Shown: positions 42,301 to 48,300 of the stretch, piece after piece
Numbering within the stretch: the first letter of the stretch is position 1
Layout of the letters: each line of letters starts with the position of its first letter
Source: Symbiodinium natans
Lineage: Eukaryota; Sar; Dinophyceae; Suessiales; Symbiodiniaceae
DNA length: 64,000 nucleotides
Assembly (NCBI GenBank): GCA_905221605.1
Contig: CAJNDS010002410.1
Span: 273,252 to 337,251 of the forward strand
Reading direction: 5' to 3'
Notes under the pieces: generated by a model
What the model was told of the DNA's origin: nothing
What the model saw: only the letters and a program-made list of their open reading frames with translations
The model's database searches: none
Position numbers and translations under genes: made by a program

Positions 42301-45300
42301 TGCGATGCTGCTCCTTACAACTCCTCCGCACTACGACCCGCTTTCCCCATTCGGAAAGACCCGAACCCTAGCTGGCCCAGCCTGGCCCTCCCCCGTCGTT
42401 CTCCCCCCAGCACCCTACAAAGCCAACGCCGGGACTTGAAAGTGAGTGCAAAAAGTAAAACCGAGCCAAGCTAGCTGTGTAGAAAAGAACTTTCACCTGG
42501 ACTGGAATCTGCCTTCGCCCCTTTCCAGCAGGCGTGCGTTAAGTAGTTCTCACCGGGCTGCCACACATCCTTGCTGAGGGAGGTGTCTGAGTGGCACTCC
42601 TGCAAGTAGTGACCTTTTCCGCAGTGAGAACAACTTCTACCAAGGGCTGCTTCAGTCAGATCCAACATGCAAACAAAAAAGAAACAGCAAACATACTGAC
42701 CTTTTACTGCCAGGAAACTGATGTAGTACCGTCCGTCTTTCAAGCTAATGTCAAAACGGGTTCTGTCGAACTGAGCCGTCAAGGTCGTGGTAGTTGTTAC
42801 GGAAACGGTGCTTGAGGTCAGCGTTGTCGTGACGACACTGGTTGTGGTGGATGATACAGTGCTGACTGTGGACGAGGAGGTCGTTAGTGTTGTCAAGGTG
42901 GCCGATACTGTGGAAGTGGTTGAAGTCAGCGATACAGTTGCAGTTGTGCTGGTTGTTGTCGAAGTCACAGAAGTCTCACTCGTTGTCCTCCAATTGATGC
43001 TTGCAGGCGAAAGCAACCGATACTTCACCTCGCCTCCCCTAGCCACCCAGCAACGAGCCAAAAACAAGCAATCTGAGAGTCTCAAAACACGAGAGCAGAA
43101 GACCCCCAACATGTCCTGGTTGTTGTGGTCAACGAAGTCGTTGTCACCGTGACTGAGGTGAAGACTGCCGCCGAAACAGTGTTGGCCAGGAAGGTGACGG
43201 TCCAGCTCTTCGACGCACAGCTGTCGGACAAAGAAGGAAAGGCGGTAGTGCAGAGGTACTTGCTGGAGGACGAGTGCTGCAAGGTTACGGAGCTATCGAC
43301 CGTGGCATATTTCCAGAGGCCGTTGCTGCTGGCAGTACTCTCCAAGGACAATGTGGACCCGTCGGAAGCAAGGTAAGTGCCATGCTTCACGTTCTTCAGC
43401 CTCACAGCATCGCTGCTCACATACTCCACAGACCAAAAGAACTCGTCGTTCTCTTCATACGCATCCGAAAACAAGGCAGAGTAAACCGAGCTCCAATGCA
43501 AGTAGCCTGGGCACTGCCAGCGGCGCACAACAAACTTCAATACCAGCACTCACGCAAGGCGTCCAACGGGGGCATGTGGTGAAGAAGTCTTACTTAAGGC
43601 TTGATGAAAGAACCCTCTGACCTTTTCTAGCTCGCAAAGAGTGCTTGGCAACACTCTGACCGCATCGTGTGTCAAGGGCCAGCGGAATCTGGCGAAAATT
43701 GCCTACTCAGCCCAGAAACGGCTCATTGCCCACACCGTGGATGTTGTTGAAGTCGAGGTCGCTGTGGCAGTTGTGGCGGTTGAAGTTGTTGAAGTTGAAG
43801 ACGTTGCGGTTAAAGTTGAAGATGTGGTAGACGAGGATGAGTAAGACGAGGATGAAGAAGATGAAGAAGAAGTAGTCGAAGTTGAATCAGTTGTTGTGGT
43901 CGTTGCTGTAAGTGTTGTATCAGTTGATGTTGTGACCGTTGAAGATGTTATCGATACGGATGTTGATGAAGTACTGGAACTGCTCGTGGTAGTCGTGCTC
44001 GGGCCTGTGGTTGATGTCGTACTCGATGATGAGGTACTGGATGATGTTGAAGCAGATGACGTGGTACTGGATGACGTGACAGTAGAGGATGTAACAGTCA
44101 ATGATGTGTCCGTGGAAGTGGTGGATGTGATCGTCGTTGTTGTATCTTCGTAATGAAAGGTGGCCACGCCATGCATTGTTGCTGACGTGTACCTCGGGCA
44201 CACCGAGAAAGAGCCCCCAGCTGCCGAGCACCGACCATCTGCTGCCAAGCCGCGATTGGTAGTCGGCACCTAGCACCACGAGAGTCAACTCAACATGTGT
44301 CTCAAGCTGGTCAGAACCACCTAGACACACGACTCGAACAAATCCGGGGAGCAGGGAGGGCTTGGGCAAACGATGAAGTTGTTGCCTTCCTGGGCGCAGT
44401 GGACAAAAGGCAGCTGGCAGTAGGCAGAAACATGCTGCCAATCAAGAAGCGATGATGCGGGCAAGTCACACAGCACATGGAAATGGTGCCGTCGGCATGC
44501 ATGGCACTTCCATCACAGCTTTTGCCGGAACCGTCGTCCTTCTCCTTGTTAGTCTTACAGCAATAGGCGCCGTTGGTGTAGTACGCGTACTGGAATGTGT
44601 AGGGACACATTCCAGCTGCCACTCGCAGGTAGCAAGTCGTGCCCGTCAGAGCCGAAAGGCTCGTGAAAGAAGTCAGGAGAAGGCAGTTGTCACCACCGGC
44701 GGCAGCATAGTTGAACCCAACACAGGTCGAAGACGTCCAGCATTCTAGCTTGCATTGATCTTCCGTTGCGTCTGTCAGACCCGAGGAGGTCTCACCTGTG
44801 CTCTCACACTTCAGGTCTGCATGGCTGTCGAAGCCCACGGACGGAAAGGAGGTAACTGTTGTGGTGGTGATTGTCAACGTGGAAGTGGACACTGTCTCTG
44901 TGGTTGTTGTTAGAGTCGCGGTAGTACTCGTGCTCGTGCTGGTAGTGATGGTCGTTGTGACAGTGCTCCGCAAATTGACCTCGAAGCCACTCATTTCGAA
45001 AGAGCGGCTCGCATGTTCGTTTCCATCGGGGCTGTCTGTGAAGGTCAGCCCGGAGCCTCGAAGATTCAGCTCCAGTTTCATCGTCTCTGCCTTAGTCCAG
45101 GGGTCAGCTAGCCACACAGTACGTGGATGCTTGAAGTCTAGCCTACTAAGGCTAAGGTGAACTCAATTGACATCTCGTGCAAGCTGGAATTTCCCGGCTG
45201 AAAAGCGACCTTGATGGGGATGGTCCACTTCCAATACGAGCTCTGCTGGATCCAGTCGGCAGTTGCATTCTGGATGTCACCTGCATCGTGTCAGCTTGCA

Positions 45301-47618
45301 GCGTCAAAAAGCACAAGGACAACGAAGACAAAAGAGGTGGACGGGGCAGCGGCCTGACGTCCAGCTGCCAGAAGATAAGTCCGAAGTCCGAAAATACGCA
45401 GTGTACGTGTTGTCGCTGGTTGTGGTGTAGAGAGTAACCTTCGAATGCGGCAGGTACTCGTGTAATATGCTGTGAGCATTGTGAACCCTAAGGGACCGAC
45501 TGTACTAATATGAGCGGTGGATGGCCCCAAAAGAAGCCCTTAAAGTGCAGCCTTTGCCGGCCCAGCAACGGAGTGAACGCGCAATTGCAGGCCCTCTCCT
45601 TCCCACAGCAGGTCTGGCTCTTGCACCTTGACGGAACTGGTGTAGGATCCATCGAAAACCTTCCAGTTCTCGCTGTCTGAACCGCTGTAGTAGTTCTTCA
45701 CGCTCATGTGCACTTCGCTGGCACTGCTTGTCTGGTGCTGATAGTAGTCAATCTGACCCGTCGTGCTGGCAAACTGGGTTGGCGCATTTGCCGCCGTCGC
45801 CAGCACATCTGGGTACAAAGCAGTGTCAACGGATGGCGCTACAAAGTACGTCCCAGAAACATGTACCTCCCCAACATCACTTGTGCTGCTTGTTCCGTAC
45901 TTGCCTGCAGTAAACACCAGATCACCAGAATTATAGCCTTTCGTAACGTAGGCATAATAGTCATCAGTTCCTTCCAGGCTCGTCACAGTATCAGCAGCAA
46001 AGTCCACTGAAGCAACCAGCACGTCGGTGTCCCGACTGACGAATGCAACGTAGTTTCCAGCATCGTCGTCGTACATCCAACCAGTGCCACTGGAGTACTT
46101 CACACAAACGAGGTGGTCCGCCATGTCTGATGGGAGAGAAGTTGGGCTGAAGCGTGATCGCACATCCTGTGCTGAGTACATGATGAAGCCATCCCCCGTG
46201 GCGCTGTCTGTACAAGGCACACCAGACCTTGTCAACCCAACTAGGTTCCGGTATCCTCCTAGGTAGCATACAGCGCTTGGCACATACGAGGTCTCTCCAT
46301 ATGCACTGGCAGCCAACTTGACTGCGGCTCGGACTGTGCAAGTGCCATCACTTGAGCACGTCACTGCCCTGCAGGCAGACTCGCCCAGCTCCTTACCTCA
46401 GCAGCACAAGCCGAGTCAGAAACATGAGCCAGAGCCAAAAATCTCTACTAGTGCGCTGAGCCATCGGTTTGCCGAAGGGAGTCGTACTATCATCTCAATC
46501 AATCTCAGGCACACTTCTCCTTAGCAGAGTGGAGGTCGAACGCATCGGTCACATCACCAGCATAACCACTGGAGTACAAGTCCGGGTACACCGACCATTG
46601 ACACAAATCTGTCCTCATGCGACAACGAGATGCTGCAAGCAGATGGCAGCATCGCAGCTGAGTCCAATTCTTTGGCTTAAATTCTAGGAAGGCACATCAT
46701 GAAGCAGTGTTGCGGCAAGTGTCGTTGTGGTTTGTGTTGTCGTGGTGCTGGAAGCGGTCAGGGTTGTCGACGTGACTGTGATCGACGTTTCGGTGGTTGT
46801 GGTGGAAGTTCCGATGTGCTGCGCGATGATGATGGCGTCGCTGGGTTCACTGACACCCTGCTTCAACCATAGCATGACCGTGTATGAAGCCGCGTTGAGG
46901 TTAAGGTCCGCCTGGTAGCCCATCTCGTAGGGCAGGCTGCCAGAAGGCACCGTCTCGTGGTATGACCACACTGGCACTGTGGCTGAGGTGACGTCGCAAA
47001 CGAAGTCCTCAGCAGGCACTGGAAACGCGCATCTTCAGCCCTCAGCTTAACAAGCGGCGGCAGCGTTTGCTGTCAGGGCCAATTTCAGACAAGAGTCTAT
47101 AGATTGAATCAAGATGATTGAATCAATCTCTTGGATCTGCAGAATGTCTCCTTCGGTGCCAGAACGCTTCCAGCTTCTAACCGAAGGCGACAGCCCAAGG
47201 CCACATGCCACATGCATGGCCGCGCCTGTGTTAAAAACCAGCTCGGCTTTCTGCGACACAGTGTTGGCAGCAGCACTGCCTTTTTCCTGGCCATTCATGA
47301 AAACCTTCACGGTTCCCGACGAATCACTTCCATACGTCAGCACCTCGGCGCTTGACAGCGATCCACTTCATTGAGGCGCTTGTACACATGCAAACAGATG
47401 CAAACATGTACAAACACGCACAAAACACGACCCCTCCCTCCGCTCTCACGCTATGCAGAGATCGCAGAGGCCCCCAAGTGCAGCACCACCGTACCGTGGC
47501 CTTGCAGTTGGAGGGACACCATCCCATCGCCCGAAGCAGAAGATCCACGGTACGCGCTGCTGTACGTCCCGCTGGCATCCCAGAGGCTGCTGTCATCCCA
47601 GCTGAAGACCCAACCGGC
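27168..47618 (-). CDS. Giant modular surface or extracellular-matrix gene (span)
   Basis: About 20 kb of minus-strand exons, listed below, whose modules read, N to C: LamG pieces, a beta-rich module, PAN/Apple, Thr/Ser linker, beta-trefoil, Thr/Ser linker, LamG, F5/8C, LamG, Cys block, Ig-like (HYR/DUF5011 type), F5/8C, Ig-like pieces, a CCASSCGTCGG cysteine module, carbohydrate-binding-like and Ig repeats, FTP/F5/8C-like, PAN, Ig, start of sushi. Such mixtures of adhesive modules are known from large dinoflagellate secreted proteins. Neither end is certain: 5' exons may lie above 47.6 kb and sushi-like exons at 24.2-25.4 kb may be the 3' part. It could also be two or more genes in tandem. 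Confidence 0.6.
27422..27612 (-). CDS. Exon: Ig-like (HYR/DUF5011-type) repeat
   Basis: The frame reads RRVDTAPSIYLESGVSWFLL, LPAVTCSDSEDGQNIADPV and SVVDVNTAGNYI, ending at donor ATC|GTGCCT. Joined to exon 27168-27325 it gives AGNYIVTYTCTDSAGQ, the recurrent G-x-Y-x-V-T-Y-T-C-T-D strand of these repeats. That clean join supports both borders. Confidence 0.72.
27720..27861 (-). CDS. Exon: PAN/Apple-like module
   Basis: The frame reads NYDTCETLCLSASSSDCVAY then TFFPNGTCQFMTLCTGTEVV. The C-x3-C, C-x-x-Y/F-x-F and late C spacing is that of a PAN/Apple domain, usually a protein- or carbohydrate-binding fold. Confidence 0.62.
28000..28245 (-). CDS. Ig-like repeat pieces (approximate)
   Basis: Minus-strand frame SSTLARMEVVNSVLANDPAI then YKVTYTCSSDT (about 28105-28235), followed after an intron by DSAGAHVSATRTVEVGCEDP NPGG (about 28005-28075). 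Together these are the two halves of a V-T-Y-T-C repeat as in the neighbouring exons. Confidence 0.55.
28790..29930 (-). CDS. Large exon: two Ig-like repeats, FTP/F5/8C-like lectin domain and a further beta domain
   Basis: One open frame of about 380 codons. It holds an Ig-like strand (TLFYSCTSFGVSESAVRTLT), a second repeat (VPKIFLTGDAEMLSVLDSVY, AGAVCTDIEDGLITAW) and a galactose-binding-like domain: NLWIDLGAGKVVHKYAL, VSILVGPDVNVGPACK, TTVECDAPLAGRFVTLVG, MKVCELTVYG. The W-I-D-L-G, C-x(n)-GRFV and C-E-x-x-V-Y-G landmarks are those of fucolectin/F5/8C folds. The last 140 residues (ITGSPSSCTGVDAVQLELAG onward) are an unrecognised module with ECD-like Cys spacing. Confidence 0.7.
30348..31429 (-). 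CDS. Large exon: carbohydrate-binding-like domain followed by Ig-like repeats
   Basis: The acceptor is GTGGTGGCAG. The N-terminal part reads LQLNNFESAANMKEAGWTID, GFNGWYRGFGAGSDAGGISV, LRGYGQLDLTYGNGN, AVLEIKDAGDAIILVKGLAF, a jelly-roll-like unit. Then come repeats of about 75 residues with V-x-Y-x-C-T: GIFPVTYTCTRSSIQTTRTV; ANFTDPGAACVSRDLVPLAV, GEYSLAYSCTDSSSRTSTKI; SWSDPGVQCVDVSEGLLAYT, AGSHTVTYTCTDTGGTALTA. D-P-G-x-x-C-x-D and the Y-T-C-T-D strand identify HYR/DUF5011 (Cry22-type Ig) repeats. The exon ends at a GT donor next to 30348. Confidence 0.75.
31560..32200 (-). CDS. Exon: beta module and CCASSCGTCGG cysteine module
   Basis: The frame reads NFVCARFTGVEWQYLEDTTW TSFLPYPTDVLLARIEFDND and VKMGYVDGDVEFTLETSSVT, a module also seen at 45540-46364. 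Then follows SYCCASSCGTCGGSSCSDNG, ALDICCLSTLLEAGRVCRDH DDVSCLI, a compact cysteine module (CCAxSCGTCGG, CC, C, C) that I know as recurrent in stramenopile and dinoflagellate extracellular proteins. Function unknown. Confidence 0.66.
32275..32715 (-). CDS. Exon: unrecognised extracellular module with CATCGADFQDIYYRRL motif
   Basis: The frame reads RLGISQSSSGTYSLGQTDFD, RRTCATCGADFQDIYYRRLT, KMMACEWTSTNNEEGKDFKI, YGSLADAISDTNAWSYHGFG and GTDVGFPGTSGP. Conserved-looking Trp, Cys and D-F-K-I-Y-G suggest a folded domain. The family could not be named. A (CA)n run lies just above at about 32730-32745. Confidence 0.55.
32885..33880 (-). CDS. Exon segments with Ig-like repeat pieces (approximate)
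   Basis: Minus-strand pieces: ESTVTYSCSGAPDYTRTVKI RDSISLVGSSSVLVPGGVS (33765-33880); GQWNVSGGTFSETGSTCITH EGEELTPTVDLDYLP (about 33550-33660); SCLRRTYVINYECRRRAAPV LQRVVEVR (about 33360-33450); RLPLSADFFDRYVENYISYP FLSCATGVPTIVRSGLLQGE (about 32885-33030). The first three are strands of V-T-Y-x-C repeats. A short tandem repeat (cttggtgttg)n at about 33702-33752 lies in the intron. Confidence 0.5.
34585..35085 (-). CDS. F5/8 type C-like domain exons (34915-35085 and 34585-34765)
   Basis: The upper exon reads SYSDDNSSTTDRCGLTTTGW KASATAGEGTYLQMDLGSNL and the lower reads KTYTVAYSTDGSSWTDVSGT FTGNTDQSTEVEAMLPAVVE ARYWPLTRIHAVQVQPG. W-x-A-x(n)-Y-L-Q-M-D-L-G followed by Y-x-V-x-Y-S-x-D-G-x-x-W and ARYWPL are standard discoidin/F5/8C landmarks; this fold often binds glycans or lipids. 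Confidence 0.7.
35340..35570 (-). CDS. Ig-like strand and LamG-like exon pieces (approximate)
   Basis: ENYTVTYTCSLTSEKIEKTL MVRDA (about 35300-35395) is the last strand of an Ig-like repeat. QDTFNADIADMHQSFSWDAS LRLYNGTAGGVTEAG (about 35430-35555) is another beta-rich piece with a glycosylation sequon. Confidence 0.5.
35985..36061 (+). repeat. Two tandem 39 bp repeats
   Basis: The unit gagtcaacagcaatcaaggg continuing to tctgaaat is repeated exactly, from 35985 and from 36024. It lies in presumed intron. Confidence 0.85.
36062..36985. other. Presumed intron with ACN/GTN-biased tract, poly-G and AT-rich sequence
   Basis: 36062-36350 is rich in ACC, ACT and ACG triplets on the plus strand (Thr-like in two frames), so its minus strand is GTN-rich and non-coding-looking. 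A run of 22 G occurs at 36519-36540, flanked by near-identical 17-mers ggattYaggttttgaag at 36465 and 36614. No credible exon seen. Confidence 0.6.
37055..37985 (-). CDS. Exon: LamG-like domain, cysteine block and Ig-like repeat
   Basis: The frame contains GLNFYVKQTATNTVQLEHKV, SDWNHVVLSFTASTKASTFY LNGAEV, GNLQQAKLYARTVQSEDLLN: a LamG/ConA-like fold with the W-x-H-V-V-L-S-F and F/Y-L-N-G strands. It is followed by repeated cysteine strings (CSAGYRRNSRRRTVCSTTSC and YTSRRRNYCFRSCTETLCC), then SWVDFGTTCLDQFDEALPVN and VGTYTVTYDCTEHN, an Ig-like repeat. The end lies near 37055, where low-complexity intron begins. Confidence 0.72.
38060..39790 (-). CDS. F5/8 type C domain split over three exons
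   Basis: Upper exon (about 39630-39790): LSKKLSALEPAKPVSSGSQI IDGSKCTDSASFSGAMATAS, TSKYWVQLDLGLV. Middle (about 38430-38535): VVVYGCQNLMYCGRALEVSV DGTTWSMVHESD. Lower (about 38060-38275): GSIFRFDLRAIRYVKVWSSI SDSTTAVHFAEIDARC. These are, in order, the Y-W-V-Q-L-D-L-G, S-x-D-G-x-x-W and I-R-Y-V-K-V landmarks of one discoidin-type domain. A 740 bp microsatellite separates upper and middle exons. Confidence 0.7.
38811..39550 (+). repeat. (CTT)n microsatellite, about 740 bp
   Basis: Nearly pure CTT with occasional CTG and ATT variants (GAA/AAG on the coding strand). It lies in the intron between the first and second exons of an F5/8C domain. Poly-Leu, poly-Phe and poly-Glu ORFs across it are artefacts. 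Confidence 0.95.
39940..40545 (-). CDS. Exon segments of discoidin-like type (approximate)
   Basis: About 40325-40545: VGLSVKTCCEISAEYGLPEV CGVITQGSGSADYWVKTFEA GASSG. About 39945-40030: SGYVRIWPATVNGALAMRAG LVTC. G-Y-V-R-I-x-P and A-x-R-x-x-L-x-x-C are typical of the end of an F5/8C domain, so another copy probably precedes the one at 38.1-39.8 kb. Confidence 0.52.
41560..42190 (-). CDS. LamG-like exon pieces (approximate)
   Basis: About 42085-42185: QHVAFVYDKDAKTQSIYIDG GLDKTCSAA, the W/Q-H-V-A-F-V-Y-D and I-Y-I-D-G strands of a LamG (ConA-like) domain. About 41745-41990: PGSAGVHDWCYGPFWLNTGC FASDSNGLCECLRFYLGGAL, TWTGSISDVNVFLEA, the later strands of the same fold (T-G-x-I-x-D-V). About 41575-41735 is a weaker piece. 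Confidence 0.58.
42700..43010 (-). CDS. Thr/Ser-rich mucin-like linker exon
   Basis: The frame reads TSETSVTSTTTSTTATVSLT and so on for about 65 residues of Thr, Ser and Val, then FDRTRFDISLKDGRYYISFL. Such linkers are expected to be O-glycosylated and extended. GTNGTN-rich plus strand is the complement of these Thr codons. Confidence 0.68.
43090..43545 (-). CDS. Exon: beta-trefoil-like domain followed by a Thr-rich stretch
   Basis: The frame reads FFWSVEYVSSDAVRLKNVKH GTYLASDGSTLSLESTASSN, GLWKYATVDSSVTLQHSSSS, KYLCTTAFPSLSDSCASKSW. Repeats of V-x-L-K-N-x-x-x-G-x-Y-L followed by W are those of fascin/ricin/MIR-type beta-trefoils. The end is TVTTTSLTTTTRT, a linker start. Confidence 0.62.
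43740..44155 (-). CDS. Thr/Ser-rich mucin-like linker exon (long)
   Basis: About 135 residues almost wholly Thr and Ser with scattered Val, Ala and Tyr (TSSTVTTSTDTTLTATTTTT, TTSSSSSSSSSYSSSSTTSS). It is situated between the PAN-like and beta-trefoil modules. Confidence 0.65.
44460..45117 (-). CDS. Exon: PAN/Apple-like module with upstream Thr linker
   Basis: The frame reads NLRGSGLTFTDSPDGNEHAS, FEVNLRSTVTTTITTSTST (linker), then SHADLKCESTGETSSGLTDA TEDQCKLECWTSSTCVGFNY, DNCLLLTSFTSLSALTGTTC YLRV. This has the C-x(3)-C, C-x-G-F-N-Y and final C spacing of PAN/Apple. A short Cys-rich tail follows (MCPYTFQYAYYTNGAYCCKT). Confidence 0.68.
45540..46364 (-). CDS. Exon: beta-rich module shared with 31.6-32.2 kb
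   Basis: The 274-codon frame includes VRAAVKLAASAYGETSYVPS, HLVCVKYSSGTGWMYDDDAG NYVAFVSRDTDVLVASVDFA, VTKGYNSGDLVFTAGKYG, EVHVSGTYFVAPSVD. The H/F-x-C-x-x-x-W-x-Y, T-D-V-L-V-A, D-F-x-x-D-T-x-x-x-L and G-Y-x-x-G-D-x-x-F line-up matches the exon at 31560-32200, so this is a repeated domain of the gene. Family name not known to me. Confidence 0.62.
   Translation of the reverse strand: MTCSSDGTCTVRAAVKLAASAYGETSYVPSAVCYLGGYRNLVGLTRSGVPCTDSATGDGFIMYSAQDVRSRFSPTSLPSDMADHLVCVKYSSGTGWMYDDDAGNYVAFVSRDTDVLVASVDFAADTVTSLEGTDDYYAYVTKGYNSGDLVFTAGKYGTSSTSDVGEVHVSGTYFVAPSVDTALYPDVLATAANAPTQFASTTGQIDYYQHQTSSASEVHMSVKNYYSGSDSENWKVFDGSYTSSVKVQEPDLLWEGEGLQLRVHSVAGPAKAAL
46684..47618 (-). CDS. LamG-type exons with Thr/Ser linker (46684-47019, 47175-47343, 47455-47618)
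   Basis: Upper exon after acceptor CTATCGCTAG: WVFSWDDSSLWDASGTYSSA, DGMVSLQLQGHGTVVLHLGA. Middle exon after acceptor GCGCCGAG: VLTYGSDSSGTVKVFMNGQE, LVFNTGAAMHVACGLG. Lower: EMGYQADLNLNAASYTVMLW LKQGVSEPSDAIIIAQHIGT, then a Thr-rich linker. V-x-V-F-M-N-G and A-S-Y-T-V-M-L-W-L-K are LamG-type strands. Upper-border exons are the most 5' pieces I assign to the giant gene. Confidence 0.6.
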
Positions 47619-47624
47619 CTAGCG

Positions 47625-48300
47625 ATAGATTGGGAAGACATGGGAAGACCATCGACAAGCTGCAAGGAAAATGACCTAGATGACGCACATCGAGGCAATA
47701 TTCGAGGCAGCAACCTTCACCATATCCGCTTTGCTGGAAAATGTCTTCACAGAATCGGAGCCACCACACATCGAGTTGTACCTCAGGATGGGATGATTCC
47801 GGCATGATTCCGGCAATCCCTTCCCGTGATGAGCTACCGCAGCCACGCAACCAGCCCGCCGAACTGCCGGCCCGCCGGCGAGGAGTTGAGCAGCTGACGC
47901 GGCTGACGCGCCAAAGAAGAAGGAGCAATCCTATCAGAAGCCAGCAGATTCGTCACAGACTCGGATAATGGCACACACCTTGTTGCCTCATCATACCTAC
48001 CCAAAACACGCAAACATCTGCAGGCATTCACACACCACCTGCCCGCCTAGTTTGTACAGCGCAGAGCGCATTGAAGCGCGGAAAATGGTCAGGGCCTCAG
48101 TGGCCGACTCGCCTGTGAATCTGATGTCCCAAGCTGGCAAAATGACAAGTATGGGTGGCTAGTTTGTGTCAATTTGGGTGGGTTAAGCCAAGAGGCCTGG
48201 AGCCGACCCAAGCGCTACCTCAAAGACATTTGGCGAGGCAGCCTGTGATCGCACAATTCGCACAGTGCCGGACTTGAACCGACATCGACAATCATGCCTA
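47625..48300. other. No gene recognised
   Basis: Short competing frames only. A minus frame around 47690-47790 (VQLDVWWLRFCEDIFQQSGY) could be an exon of the giant gene but another frame is equally open, so nothing is called. Confidence 0.4.
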
